A stretch of DNA of 64,000 bases from Trichomonas vaginalis G3 (GCF_026262505.1 NC_067204.1:25699300-25763299), one strand, 5' to 3'; positions 1 to 9,523 are shown, counted from the first letter of the stretch. Made by a program: numbers and translations. The notes: generated by a model not told the origin, from the letters alone.

Positions 1-64
1 AAGTTTTGAAGATTGGAAGATTTAATTTAAATGAGGAATTCATAGAGGTTTCCTAAACGACATA

Positions 65-882
65 ATGAAGAAGGTGGATAAGGAATATGTGGATAGTGAA
101 TTAAATAAGAAGGCAAATTTGGTTATGTTGATGAAAAATAATGAAATTAAAGAAAAGGTTGAATGGTATCATGAATGGACACGGAGACTTTTAAAGTTAA
201 AGCTGATACAGGATGGGTTTCAGATGTTTAGACCTTAAAGCAGATAAAACTTATGTTGATGAAAAAGATAATGAAATTAAAGAAAAGGTTGAATGGTATC
301 ATGAATGGACATCGGAGACTTTTAAAGTTAAAGCTGATACAGGATGGGTTTTCAGGATGTTTAGACCTTAAAGCAGATAAAACTTATGTTGATGAAAATT
401 ATGCAAAGAAGTCGGAAGTAAATGATGTGATTACAAGCATGAAAAATGAAATACTTCAAACATTATATCCTGTTGGTTCTATTTATACATCAATGAATTC
501 AACAAATCCAGAAACAGTTTTAGGTTTTGGTACGTGGAAGCAGATTGTAGATAAATTCTTATACTGTGCTAGATATTCAAAGCAAACAGGAGGTTCGAAG
601 AAAATTAAAGAAGCAAACCTTCCACCGCACACTCATACAGGAACTACAAACTTTTCTGGCGACCATAGCCACTCATTAAGAGACCACCCATTATACAACT
701 CAGAGTATGAAGCTGGCCACGACGTTTTATCTCCATCTTATAACAATGCAGCAAAAAAGATTTTTCGACCAACTGAACCGGGAGGAAATCATGTCCATAC
801 TTTCACAACAAATCCAACAGGCTCGGGTGCAGATTATATGCCACCATTTGTGACTGTATTCGCATGGTACCGCGTTCAATGA
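65..882 (+). pseudogene. Phage collar/tail-fibre-like protein of a Maverick, frame-disrupted
   Basis: The intact 3' part (open from the ATG at 253) ends in a domain that resembles the C-terminal domain of phage baseplate/collar proteins (Gp10 type). Visible motifs are PVGSIY, a GTW tryptophan block, LPPHTHTG, a second GNHVHT histidine pair and a closing YMPPFVTVFAWYR. Before it lie stalk-like phrases (DKTYVDENYAKKSEV) typical of tail-fibre repeats. A separate short open frame from the ATG at 65 stops at 238 and encodes the same stalk type (DKEYVDSELNKK). A tandem duplication of about 130 bases with one-base differences throws the stalk out of frame twice, so residues 1-30 of the 253 frame are out-of-frame translation. 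'Phage tail fiber' proteins are known as Maverick cargo in Trichomonas; the role is probably a virion spike or receptor fibre (inference). It is on the strand opposite the other Maverick genes. Confidence 0.7.
125..385 (+). repeat. Imperfect tandem duplication, two units of 128 and 133 bases
   Basis: The unit starting ATGTTGATGAAAAA at 125 restarts at 253, and its first bases appear again at 386. The second unit has about five extra single bases (for example ACATCGG against ACACGG, and GGGTTTTCAGG against GGGTTTCAG). These indels change the reading frame of the fibre gene. Confidence 0.85.
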
Positions 883-1156
883 ACGCGCTTGAGCCCAGAC
901 CTTTGGGTCAAGGCTTACCGAATGAACTAAATATATTTTATGTCTGTAATTAATTAGGTAATGAAGTAATGGATACCCCACAAGCTCAAAATTTACCACG
1001 AATCATAACAAGGGAGGAAATGATAAAAATGATGCAAGAACGAAAACCGAGAAGAACCTAGAAGGGTTCGGGAAGAGGAATAAAAATTAAATTTGGATTG
1101 AGTTTAAAAATTCATCTTTATTAAATTCATCTCTTCCAATCAATTTATTTATTCTA

Positions 1157-1184
1157 TAGGGTGTCCAAAGGTGTGTTTAGCACA
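1157..1184 (+). repeat. Mariner left inverted terminal repeat
   Basis: 28 bases, TAGGGTGTCC...TTAGCACA, preceded by TA. It pairs with 2430-2457 with a single mismatch at position 18 (T here, C in the other end). Confidence 0.93.
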
Positions 1185-1236
1185 AACCTGAATACTGCGA
1201 ATAGAAATAAACAAGTTACATATATATAAAGTTTAT

Positions 1237-2250
1237 TTAAATATAATCACCATTGGATTCAATCACGCGTTCGCAGCGATCGATCCAGGCTTGAAAGACA
1301 CGCTTTAAATCATCATGAGAAAATTGCTCAAATTGCTCTCTTACAAAATTTTCAAGATCATCTGGACTCGCGAATTCGCGTCCTTCAGCTCTCTTTTTTA
1401 GCGTGCCGAATAAATAAAAGTCAGAGGGTGCAATATCAGGTGAAAAATTGGGTTTGGAACAACTTTGACATTGTTTTCCACCAAGTAATTCATTACCTTA
1501 TGACTTTTGTGAACTCTTGAATTATCAAAATGAATTGCAAACTTTTGTTTTTGTTGTTTGGATTTCTCAAACTCATCAGAATTGATAATTTGAGTAAGAA
1601 CATTGTCAATTAGATACTGAGCATTCATCGTATTAGGTTTTTGAAGAATATCAATTGCGATGATGCCATTCACGCCCCAAAAAACCGACAACATCATCAT
1701 TGGTGTGTCAATTTTTTTCTTCGGGAATGTTTGCAGATTTTCATCCTTCGGGATCCACATGATTTTGGCTTCTGTTGCATATTGAAACCAAGACTCGTCC
1801 CCTGTTACTAAAAGCGAAACTTCTTGGATTGATACGCACCCAATATAGAGAGGAGCTCTTTCGAAGATTGGACTCTAGATTTTTTTTGAACTGAATTAAG
1901 GTTGTGCGGAACCCAACGTGTATACGCTAGTTTGTAGTTCAAATAATTGTGCAGATAATAACTGACTGTTGTACGTGGTATCTTGTCATCTCCTCTATCC
2001 TTCTGAGTGATGCTCTTGGGTCTTCATCTAGCGCTTGAAGAATTGCTTTGATTTTTCTTTGATCCGGCGATTTTTTGTCAATTTTTATGATGGGCGCCTT
2101 TTTGTTCATGAAGTGATACATCCTAACATGATACGTTACAGTGGAATAGCTAGGAGCATCCATACCGAAGCATTTTACCAATGTCTCGTAGATTTTTTTA
2201 CAGTCTTTGCATTTTTTTGCAAGAGCGAGGATGTTTTCTTTATGATTCAT
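1237..2250 (-). pseudogene. Mariner transposase (D,D34D type), frameshifted
   Basis: The N-terminal helix-turn-helix part starts at the ATG at 2248-2250 (MNHKENILALAKK). A TGDESWF block (first catalytic Asp) is followed by WGVNGI, HFDNSRVHKS (second Asp) and SPDIAPSDFYLF (third Asp), then an intact C-terminus ending SNGDYI with the stop at 1237-1239. These pieces lie in different frames. There is one frame change in the HTH region near 1975, at least one between about 1800 and 1900, and one at the T-run near 1447 just before the third Asp. This is therefore a dead gene. Confidence 0.9.
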
Positions 2251-2429
2251 TAAAAAAATGAAAAAAATCCCGCCAAAATTTCCCGCGAAACCGCCTCTTG
2301 TCTCAAAATTCATTTTATATCCCGGCATGGCGCCAAAATACAACATACTCATCATATACATATATTCATATTTTTTATTATATATTTATAATCAGCATAT
2401 ATCTCCTTGAATAGTCTCATATAGAGCGC

Positions 2430-2457
2430 TGTGCTAAACGCACCTTTGGACACCCTA
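2430..2457 (-). repeat. Mariner right inverted terminal repeat
   Basis: Reverse complement of the left end over 28 bases with one mismatch, followed outside by TA at 2458-2459. Confidence 0.93.
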
Positions 2458-2662
2458 TATTAAATTCTTTTATTTTTGCTTCACTCAGTTTAAGGATTGA
2501 ACGGTAAGTTTCTAATTTTTCGATTATTTCTTTCCTCTCTTTATCGTTTTCAGCCCCACCGCATTGCGGCTTCTTTTTGCAATAGCATATTTTTGATTTA
2601 ATTCTGTTTAGTTTCTTTTTATATTCATTGTCTGGACTCTTGGCTGCTTTGTTGTCACTCAT

Positions 2663-2690
2663 TTCTTACGAAATAAAAAAATTAAATATT
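2663..2690 (-). promoter_or_regulatory. Maverick upstream element, small gene
   Basis: Read on the coding strand, a T-run leads into TTTATTTCGTAAGAA directly touching the ATG. The same layout (T-run, ATT, then CTTAC/CGTAAG-like bases, A-rich, ATG) stands before all five minus-strand Maverick genes. Confidence 0.55.
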
Positions 2691-4259
2691 ATTTAAATAT
2701 AATGGAGTAATAAAATAAATCGGAATTTCTATTAACTTATTGTCAACTTCAACTAATGCATTGCCGTTAATATATCTAACAAATTCAGCTATTGTGTCAA
2801 ATCTTCGTCTTCTTTTTGTCATTGATTTATCAGTTTTTCCATAATCGAGATGAATCAAAACTTTATCCCCTTGTTTAAAATTCATGAGCCCCGAATTAAT
2901 TTGTTCACGTTTAACATCATTTAACCTTTCCATTTGCTTTCTAATATATTCCCATTCTTTTGAAATATCATTTTTCATTTCCACTGGTTTCATGTTTATA
3001 GTTCTATGCCATGTATTATTGTAATAATATACTAACTGTTGTATGATGGAGTCATGATTTCCATCCCAGTATATCTGACCGTTAACTCCTAACGCATCTC
3101 TAAGAGTTCTCATTACCGCATCAACTATTTTATTATGAAACGTATATGGAGAGGATGAAAAGTAAAAATTAATTTGTGGGAAATAATGAGCCATAGCTGC
3201 CTGAAATCCTTTATCACCATCACCCCTTATATTATCTACTCTTTCATGATCTAGTAAGTATTGTATAGCTCTTCTTGTTTCCTGTTCTGTTTTCCCTTTC
3301 ACCGGAATGCAATATAAATATCTGGTGTTAATGTTAATGGCAAATAAATAAGTAACGTTTCCTTTTGAATATTCTAAATGATCGATTTCGTATGAATATG
3401 GATATGGTGCAAATGAAGGGCGACTAAATTTTTCCTTTAACGGTTGAATTTTTGGGTCAGTTGGTTTATTTAATATTTTGAAATCATTTTTAAAATCTTT
3501 TTGCTTCTTTAATGTTTGAAATGGATATAATAAAGTGAATGATGAAGGATTAACTGAAGGAGGAGGAGGTACTACCGTTGGAGGTTTTGGTGTTGCAAGT
3601 GGTTTAATTTTATCTGCTTTGATTTTGGATTTCATTCCCCCCTTCATTAATTCTGGATGTATTCTATTCATTTGTTTTAAATATGCTGTATATAAAGGTT
3701 TGATATACTTTCCCGCTTCGAGTTTATGTTGAAGGATGAATTCCAAAAGTTGATCTTCATTTAAAAGTCGGGCTGAATATGGTTTAACTAATGAATCATA
3801 AATTAAAGCTTGTGCATCATTTATGGTCTGAAGGACCTGGGCGTTTTGCACCTTTAGCTGTTGAACATTTGCTACTTTCTCTTTTGGTGTTGTTTTTGGC
3901 TTTTTCTTCTTTGGCTTTTGTTCCTTTGGCTTTTGCGGCTCAGGATTATATAATTTATATAATTCATCAATATCTTCTTCTGTTAATATTTTATTTTTGA
4001 AATCTTTCAATTGTTTAAGTTGTGATTTAGTTTTTCCCTTTGTATATTCATTATTTTTAATTTTGTCTTTAATTTTAGAAATTATTTTATCATGATATTT
4101 CAAAATTTCATTTTTATAATACCGATAATAATAACCCATATCATCACCCGTTATATTGTTATTATGTTTTTGGAGATATGATTTTAATTCATAATAATTA
4201 AGAAAATTTTGATAAAATACTAAATCATCAATTAAAATTTCTAAATCTACGTTATCCAT
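2682..4259 (-). CDS. int: Maverick retroviral-type integrase
   Basis: 525 residues. The integrase core (rve/RNase H fold) sits at about residues 285-440. Acidic candidates are D293 in YEIDHLEY, D347/D349 in RGDGDKGF and D380 in HNKIVDAVMRTLRD, so the usual third glutamate is an aspartate here. A C-terminal SH3-like part (FKQGDKVLIHLDY, then a basic RRRRF) follows, as in retroviral and Polinton integrases. The first 280 residues are an unusual extension: a charged helical region, a K/P-rich stretch at about 107-125 and a proline run at about 225-240. No N-terminal HHCC zinc finger is evident. Integrase joins the element ends to chromosomal DNA in the nucleus. The start is fixed by the Maverick upstream element directly before it; the stop is 20 bases past the small gene's start codon. 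Confidence 0.9.
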   Translation of the reverse strand: MDNVDLEILIDDLVFYQNFLNYYELKSYLQKHNNNITGDDMGYYYRYYKNEILKYHDKIISKIKDKIKNNEYTKGKTKSQLKQLKDFKNKILTEEDIDELYKLYNPEPQKPKEQKPKKKKPKTTPKEKVANVQQLKVQNAQVLQTINDAQALIYDSLVKPYSARLLNEDQLLEFILQHKLEAGKYIKPLYTAYLKQMNRIHPELMKGGMKSKIKADKIKPLATPKPPTVVPPPPSVNPSSFTLLYPFQTLKKQKDFKNDFKILNKPTDPKIQPLKEKFSRPSFAPYPYSYEIDHLEYSKGNVTYLFAININTRYLYCIPVKGKTEQETRRAIQYLLDHERVDNIRGDGDKGFQAAMAHYFPQINFYFSSSPYTFHNKIVDAVMRTLRDALGVNGQIYWDGNHDSIIQQLVYYYNNTWHRTINMKPVEMKNDISKEWEYIRKQMERLNDVKREQINSGLMNFKQGDKVLIHLDYGKTDKSMTKRRRRFDTIAEFVRYINGNALVEVDNKLIEIPIYFITPLYLNNI

Positions 4260-4285
4260 TTATATAAAAATAAAATAAATGTTTT
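4260..4285 (-). promoter_or_regulatory. Maverick upstream element, integrase
   Basis: On the coding strand TTTATTTTATTTTTATATAAATG, the most degenerate of the five copies: the T-rich part and the final ATAAATG are kept but the CTTAC core is TATAT. Confidence 0.45.
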
Positions 4286-4434
4286 AAGGGTGCCCACCTC
4301 TTTGAATCATAGTATCAAAACCATTATTTACATATTGAATCACATCATTAACGGTTCCTTTTGTCTCTTCTGTGGTATTTTATTAAAAATAAAATTTTAA
4401 ATTCATGACTCAACCCCTACGTTTTTAAATTGTA

Positions 4435-7400
4435 TTAAATAAATGGCATACAACATCCATTTTCACAACATACAGCCTTAGTGTGTGCTCCTGTTAATGC
4501 AGTCTTACCGATTGTTAAGCGAGTCATTGACCCGTTTTTAAGTTGTAAATTAATATTCTGACCATCAAATATCACTTTATCATTTATTATATCCAAATAA
4601 TTTTTAGGTGTTAATTGTTTATTTTGTCGTAAACTAACACCTTTCATTTTTTGTGCAATCTTTTTAAAATCACTTCCATCAATTGAACTGTTGAATGATG
4701 TATAACACTTGGGGCATAAAGCAACCATGTTATCACCTTGTTTCTCAATTGCTAAACCCAATAACTTCTTCTCATGTGCTTTTTCTTCAGCTTTATTCTT
4801 TAGTTTAGGTTTAAATTTCTCATCAAAACAGAAGAAATCAAAAGGTGCGAATTTGAAAATGTTTTTATCATAAAATTGTTTATCGGTAACAATTGCTTGA
4901 AATGCTTGAGTGTTAGGAAGATTTGGATCGCCAGCGATTGCCCAATAAGATGAATCAGTATCACCTTCAATGAAATGAAAACGATTAACATTCATGCATT
5001 TATACATAAAATCATAAATGAAAACCAAATACCAGTATTTAGCATTATCTAAAGTGAAGAATGCCTCTTGTAAACATGTATCACATCTATAAAATCTATC
5101 TTTGAGCATCACTTGATACGTATCCTCTCCTATTTCTCTTATGTTTTTAAACTTATTTGACATACATGCAACGCGTGCCTTCTGTGCATTCATTATTTTA
5201 GTCTTTGCGTAATTTTGTGTATTCATTGCATCGTAACCATATGATCCATTAAGCGAAATCTTGCAAAATAAACTTTTTCCTTTATTTCCTTCTAATTCAG
5301 CCTTTTGTCTTTCGTTCATAAATTCGTTCGCAAATTCATTAAAACAAGTGTTTTTAGTAAATGTTAAAATTGATTGAATATCATCGATGATAAAATGAAA
5401 TCTGTCTATTAGATACCAAAGATAATAAGAAGAAAATGGTTGATATTGGTTGTGTGTTGATGCTAACTGAGTTAATTTCCTCTGTTTCTGGTCAACTGGT
5501 AGATTGTTTGATTTCATGTAATTATACATAAAACTGCCAATTGTTTTTTCATCTGTGATAATATCTAAGTTTCTTATTATCGGTAAAAAGTTTATGTAAT
5601 CATTAATGTATTTTTCATCAATGTGACCCTTTACTTCAGCCACGAATAAAGTATTTTTCTTTCTAATAATTCCCAGTGCTTTTGCTTTCTTTGTTGTTGT
5701 ATCACAAATGATAACACCATTCAATCTTCCCGGCATATACATTTTATGGTCAGTATATTGAATGAAATCATGAGGATTAGATGAAAATGATGAAGGATAT
5801 AATGAATTAAAATCAACACCAACGAAATGAGTCATAATGTTGGTGGTGTCCTCATTTGATACAGTTTTAGTTTCTGGACTATATGAAAGTTTATTAATGT
5901 GCGTGATTCCTTTAAGATTTACTCTATGTTGAACATTTGATAGACCACCAGTAATTCCATTACGGAGAATGTGATAAGCTTCAACTGAATCTAAAGTCAT
6001 TGGTAAATTATTTTTTAATGCATAATTTCTTAAATTGATTCTTAAACGTTGAACATCTTCATCTTTATTTGATTTTACGACATTGCAATAACAACACATT
6101 AACTGACAATTTTCTTTGGTATGTGGTTTTTCATTATCGATTCTATCCAATGTTGGTTTATTAGCATATGTAAACGCTTTACCACACATTTTGCATTTAG
6201 ATGAAAGGATTAAATCGTGATAGTATTGAAAATCATCCATTGAAACATTATTTTTAGTATCTCTTTCTGCTTTTTCATCTTGTTTCTTATATGATTCAAT
6301 TTTATATTTCCAATACTTTTTCGTTAATTCAAAACTTGATTCTATCTCTTCCTCAGGATATTTTTCATTAGGATTAAAGTCTTTATATGCTAAAGCGTAA
6401 CGAATCATTGAAGCATTCGATGATAAAGAAAGATTATGAAGCGTGTCAATTTTATAAACAAATGTTTCTTCAATAATTTTATCGATTGGGTCAATCATAA
6501 TTTCAACATCTTTATTGCAATAATGAATAAAATATTCTAATCTATTCTTAAAATTTTTAGCATCGTTGAGATATATTTGATAATCACTATCTGATATAGT
6601 TTCTTGAGTTAATGCTGAATAAAATGAATCTTTCGTGAATGGTTCCTCTTTATATAATTCTTCTTCGGAATTCTCCCATGTGATAAATTGATAAGGGAAA
6701 AAGGATTTAACACGTGATTTATTGTTTCCGAAATCTTGAGTGAATTGGTCTAATGTCCCACCCGCTATATAATTTCTGATGTCAATAAATCTCAATTCAT
6801 ATGGAGCGTTTGTTTTCTTTACAATGACTTGCTTAAATTGTGAAGATGAACCCAGCATTGATTTTATTTTCCATTTTGCAGTGTTTAAATCACGAAGAAT
6901 TAAATTTAAATCAAACTTTCCCGAATTAAAACCTATGATATTCACTTTATTGAATTCCTCATCTAGAAGTTCTTTAAATGCTTCCTTCTGTTTTTCATTT
7001 AATGTATGGGACAAAGTCCCCGCCGTTTGCGGCTTCATTAATTCTTCATATTGTTCAATATTTGATTCAACAACTAATGAACAGGTTGAAAATAAAAACT
7101 CAATCCAATCAGAAATAAAAGAATCACTCGAAGTTAAGCAAAAATTCCTCGTATACGTTTTATCATTTAATTTAACTGTTGATGATACCATGAATGGTTT
7201 TAAGTAAGCGTTCAAAGTTGCACACTCAGAAAGTTGTAATTCTTCTTTAGTCTCTAATGTTTCGAAGTCAAAAGTAATATAATATCTTGTCGGTTTATAA
7301 TATTTCTGCAAATTGTGAGCTAATAACCACTGATATATCTTCTGTTTCGTAATATGTGGTGCATATGGTTGCTGGGTCTTTTGCAATTGAACGTCTTGAA

Positions 7401-7902
7401 TTAATCTTCCATTATTTTCTTTACATTTCTCACAATGCTTTAAAAATCTTCTTTGGTTTTTCCTTTCTGGATCATCACGGATAGAATAAACTTCTTCTTT
7501 ACAATATGGACAAACTTTATAGCCGGTGAGTGCTTCAACGTCTGTTATTCTGTCAGCGTGAAGTTTTCCACATGGACTCTGTGTTAATAAAATATTTACT
7601 GTTTCAAATTCTGGATCTATCATTATTGATTCCACTAATGGAAATTCTACCTTATTTATGTCCACGTCTTCTGGTTGAGGATCACAATAATAGAAATCAA
7701 TATTAACATTTAACATTCTCGCTAATCTCTCACTTTCTGATGAAATGTCAAACCCTTCATATGCATCTATTGCTTCATTTAAATAGCTTCTACGAGTTTT
7801 AGGATTAACACCATCAGGAATGTTATAGAAGCGTTTAAATAACCTTCTACCTTCTGCTCTAATTTGATTATCATTCATTTTAGCTGTTCCGTTTTTGTTC
7901 AT
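4435..7902 (-). CDS. polB: Maverick protein-primed family B DNA polymerase
   Basis: 1155 residues, normal for Polinton polymerases. An N-terminal Cys/His cluster (CPYC...HCEKC, about 131-160) may bind zinc. The proofreading exonuclease shows Exo I DFE (about 212-214), Exo II FNSGKFD (about 326-331) and Exo III YCNKD (about 461-465). The polymerase shows the TGG linker (651-653), motif A DFNSLYPSS (697-705), motif B KISLNGSYGY (881-890) and motif C GDTDSS (980-985). Between the exonuclease and palm sits an HNH-like zinc module: CKMCGK, LDRID, H594, NCQLMCCYCN (about 570-613). All catalytic motifs look intact and the frame is uninterrupted, so this polymerase may be functional. Protein-primed replication of the linear element from its ends is the family role. 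Confidence 0.95.
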   Translation of the reverse strand: MNKNGTAKMNDNQIRAEGRRLFKRFYNIPDGVNPKTRRSYLNEAIDAYEGFDISSESERLARMLNVNIDFYYCDPQPEDVDINKVEFPLVESIMIDPEFETVNILLTQSPCGKLHADRITDVEALTGYKVCPYCKEEVYSIRDDPERKNQRRFLKHCEKCKENNGRLIQDVQLQKTQQPYAPHITKQKIYQWLLAHNLQKYYKPTRYYITFDFETLETKEELQLSECATLNAYLKPFMVSSTVKLNDKTYTRNFCLTSSDSFISDWIEFLFSTCSLVVESNIEQYEELMKPQTAGTLSHTLNEKQKEAFKELLDEEFNKVNIIGFNSGKFDLNLILRDLNTAKWKIKSMLGSSSQFKQVIVKKTNAPYELRFIDIRNYIAGGTLDQFTQDFGNNKSRVKSFFPYQFITWENSEEELYKEEPFTKDSFYSALTQETISDSDYQIYLNDAKNFKNRLEYFIHYCNKDVEIMIDPIDKIIEETFVYKIDTLHNLSLSSNASMIRYALAYKDFNPNEKYPEEEIESSFELTKKYWKYKIESYKKQDEKAERDTKNNVSMDDFQYYHDLILSSKCKMCGKAFTYANKPTLDRIDNEKPHTKENCQLMCCYCNVVKSNKDEDVQRLRINLRNYALKNNLPMTLDSVEAYHILRNGITGGLSNVQHRVNLKGITHINKLSYSPETKTVSNEDTTNIMTHFVGVDFNSLYPSSFSSNPHDFIQYTDHKMYMPGRLNGVIICDTTTKKAKALGIIRKKNTLFVAEVKGHIDEKYINDYINFLPIIRNLDIITDEKTIGSFMYNYMKSNNLPVDQKQRKLTQLASTHNQYQPFSSYYLWYLIDRFHFIIDDIQSILTFTKNTCFNEFANEFMNERQKAELEGNKGKSLFCKISLNGSYGYDAMNTQNYAKTKIMNAQKARVACMSNKFKNIREIGEDTYQVMLKDRFYRCDTCLQEAFFTLDNAKYWYLVFIYDFMYKCMNVNRFHFIEGDTDSSYWAIAGDPNLPNTQAFQAIVTDKQFYDKNIFKFAPFDFFCFDEKFKPKLKNKAEEKAHEKKLLGLAIEKQGDNMVALCPKCYTSFNSSIDGSDFKKIAQKMKGVSLRQNKQLTPKNYLDIINDKVIFDGQNINLQLKNGSMTRLTIGKTALTGAHTKAVCCENGCCMPFI

Positions 7903-7926
7903 TTATGTAAGAATAAAAAATTAAAA
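7903..7926 (-). promoter_or_regulatory. Maverick upstream element, polB
   Basis: On the coding strand TTTTTTATTCTTACATAAATG, identical over its last 18 bases to the element before the gene starting at 9523. Confidence 0.6.
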
Positions 7927-7951
7927 AATAAATAAAAATAAAGTTTATTTT

Positions 7952-9058
7952 TTAAAGCCCATAAAATGAATTAAGAACACATAAATTTTTATCATCTGCG
8001 ACGTGACGAATACATTTTAATTTACTCAAGAATGCGTACCCTGATACATTAAATCTAATTCCTGTCTTATTTAATTTCACAACTTTGAAAAGGAATGTAT
8101 GAATAGCTATAAAATGATGAGAAGATGTTTTATGGGTTGCTTCCATTTTTTCTGAAATAAATGAATAAATATAATGTTTATAAGTTTTCATATCTTTTAT
8201 GTTCTTAATAACGAATGGTATAGACCTTTCAACTTCATCTTCCTTCGGTGCTGTTCTTTCATATGAAACATTATTAGTATCTTCAACAATGAAACCGCAA
8301 TCACATAAAATTTTATATGTTCCAATGGTTTCTTTTGATATTTTATCTAATAAATCAAAAACTTTATCAACACCTGTGCATTTATTTAAATAATAATTTG
8401 TGTAAATATCATGATCTTCTTTCTTAATCGTATTAGTTGCATATGTCACGTTTTTAAGAGCTTTTTTGAATTTTTCGGAATCTAAAGGTGGTGAAAGCAG
8501 GATACAGGGGTATTCTTCATTATCAATAAATTGTAACTTATGTTTACGAATAAATTTAGTACCTTCTTCTGAAAGTGTTTCGTCTATTTCACCATCTAAT
8601 AAATTTTGTGTTGATTCTGAGACATAATTTTTATATCTTTCTTCATGAGATTTCTGTACTTCTGATTCTGAAGCTGGGATATTCATTAAACCCTCTACTT
8701 CATTTTCATTATATTTTTCAACTTCTCTTAATTCCTTAATTTTTTCATCTATTTCATCTCTTATTTTTTTCAGTCTTTCAATTTCATTGTATTCATCATC
8801 TTTAATCCGTTCTTCATAATATTCGGGGAAAACATCAGGTTCTTTAGGTTTTTCTTCTGCAGATGTGGGATATAAGAAATTTATAACATCATCTTTATTC
8901 ATTTTTCCATCATAATCTAAATCATTTAATAACTCGGCAAATTTTTGACAATTTCTTAAATAATATTTATCAACTTCATAACCCACCTCCTCTAATATAT
9001 CCTTTATTTCCCCGTTTGTGAATCCTAATTTTTTAACGTTGTTAGTTTTGACGCTCAT
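7952..9058 (-). CDS. Maverick protein of unknown function
   Basis: 368 residues counted from the ATG at 9056-9058. An ATG nine bases further up (9065-9067) lies inside the conserved upstream element, where the other genes show CGTAAG or CTTACA, so I choose the downstream one (MSVKTNN). The protein has an acidic helical middle (residues about 75-150, many E/K, likely coiled coil) and a C-terminal half with scattered cysteines and aromatics. I do not recognise a domain. Its place next to polB and its shared upstream element mark it as Maverick cargo; a structural or replication accessory role is only a guess. Confidence 0.7.
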   Translation of the reverse strand: MSVKTNNVKKLGFTNGEIKDILEEVGYEVDKYYLRNCQKFAELLNDLDYDGKMNKDDVINFLYPTSAEEKPKEPDVFPEYYEERIKDDEYNEIERLKKIRDEIDEKIKELREVEKYNENEVEGLMNIPASESEVQKSHEERYKNYVSESTQNLLDGEIDETLSEEGTKFIRKHKLQFIDNEEYPCILLSPPLDSEKFKKALKNVTYATNTIKKEDHDIYTNYYLNKCTGVDKVFDLLDKISKETIGTYKILCDCGFIVEDTNNVSYERTAPKEDEVERSIPFVIKNIKDMKTYKHYIYSFISEKMEATHKTSSHHFIAIHTFLFKVVKLNKTGIRFNVSGYAFLSKLKCIRHVADDKNLCVLNSFYGL

Positions 9059-9085
9059 TTCATACAAAATAAAAAAATAAAATAA
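9059..9085 (-). promoter_or_regulatory. Maverick upstream element, unknown gene at 9058
   Basis: On the coding strand TTTTTTATTTTGTATGAAATG. Alignment with TTTTTTATTTCGTAAGAAATG before the small gene is what decides the start codon. Confidence 0.55.
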
Positions 9086-9142
9086 TAAACATAACTAAGT
9101 TTTAATTTTTCGTAAGACATGAATTTTTAAAATTTTTTTATT

Positions 9143-9523
9143 TTATTCATGAAAATAATTATTTCTAATTTCTTTTACTCTCTCGTACATACTAGATTTA
9201 AAGAATTCAGAACATTTCCCATAATCTCCTAAATGTTTTCTTATCTTATTGGTTTTCCATTCATTATATGAAACTGTATAAACTTTATCTTTATCTTTGC
9301 ATCTTTCATCACTTCCAATATATTTATATTTCAATTTTGATTTATTGGTTTCATATTCATTAACGTTTAATAATTCACAGTCTTCCTTTTTAAATAAATG
9401 TTTTATGTATTCAGGATTAACAATTCTATAATATTGCTTCCCTTTAAATCTTTGAATATAAACAGGAACACCATCCTCTAAAATTCGATAATCTATTTTA
9501 TCTGGTTTTACTTGTTGGGTCAT
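9143..9523 (-). CDS. Maverick small basic protein of unknown function
   Basis: 126 residues, rich in Lys and Tyr, with no signal peptide or membrane segment. I see no known domain. The outermost of the minus-strand Maverick genes in this window, with the same upstream element. No capsid, protease or packaging ATPase gene is visible among the Maverick genes here; those could lie left of the window. Confidence 0.65.
   Translation of the reverse strand: MTQQVKPDKIDYRILEDGVPVYIQRFKGKQYYRIVNPEYIKHLFKKEDCELLNVNEYETNKSKLKYKYIGSDERCKDKDKVYTVSYNEWKTNKIRKHLGDYGKCSEFFKSSMYERVKEIRNNYFHE

Larger units (their letters stand above)
1155..2459 (-). mobile_element. Mariner (Tc1/mariner superfamily, Tvmar1-like) element with TA target duplication
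   Basis: 28-bp inverted terminal repeats beginning TAGGGTGTCC are found at 1157-1184 and 2430-2457, differing at one base, and each is flanked outside by TA (1155-1156 and 2458-2459). The element is about 1.3 kb and carries one transposase gene reading on the minus strand. Size, 28-bp ends and TA target agree with the Tvmar1 mariner described in Trichomonas vaginalis (from memory). The transposase frame is broken, so this copy cannot move by itself, though both ends look intact and could be used by an enzyme supplied elsewhere. Confidence 0.93.
1087..2662 (-). pseudogene. Small Maverick gene interrupted near its 3' end by a mariner insertion
   Basis: The start codon at 2660-2662 opens a lysine-rich reading frame with a short cysteine group (CYCKKKPQC) and a helical second half. 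It reads straight into the mariner terminal repeat at 2458-2459. If the mariner and one copy of the TA duplication are left out, the same frame continues from 1154 down to a TAA at 1087-1089, giving 90 residues in all. As it stands the frame runs into transposon sequence and stops at 2417. I do not recognise the family; similar small basic proteins with a Cys cluster could bind nucleic acid. The upstream element is the same as at the other Maverick genes, which supports this start. Confidence 0.6.
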
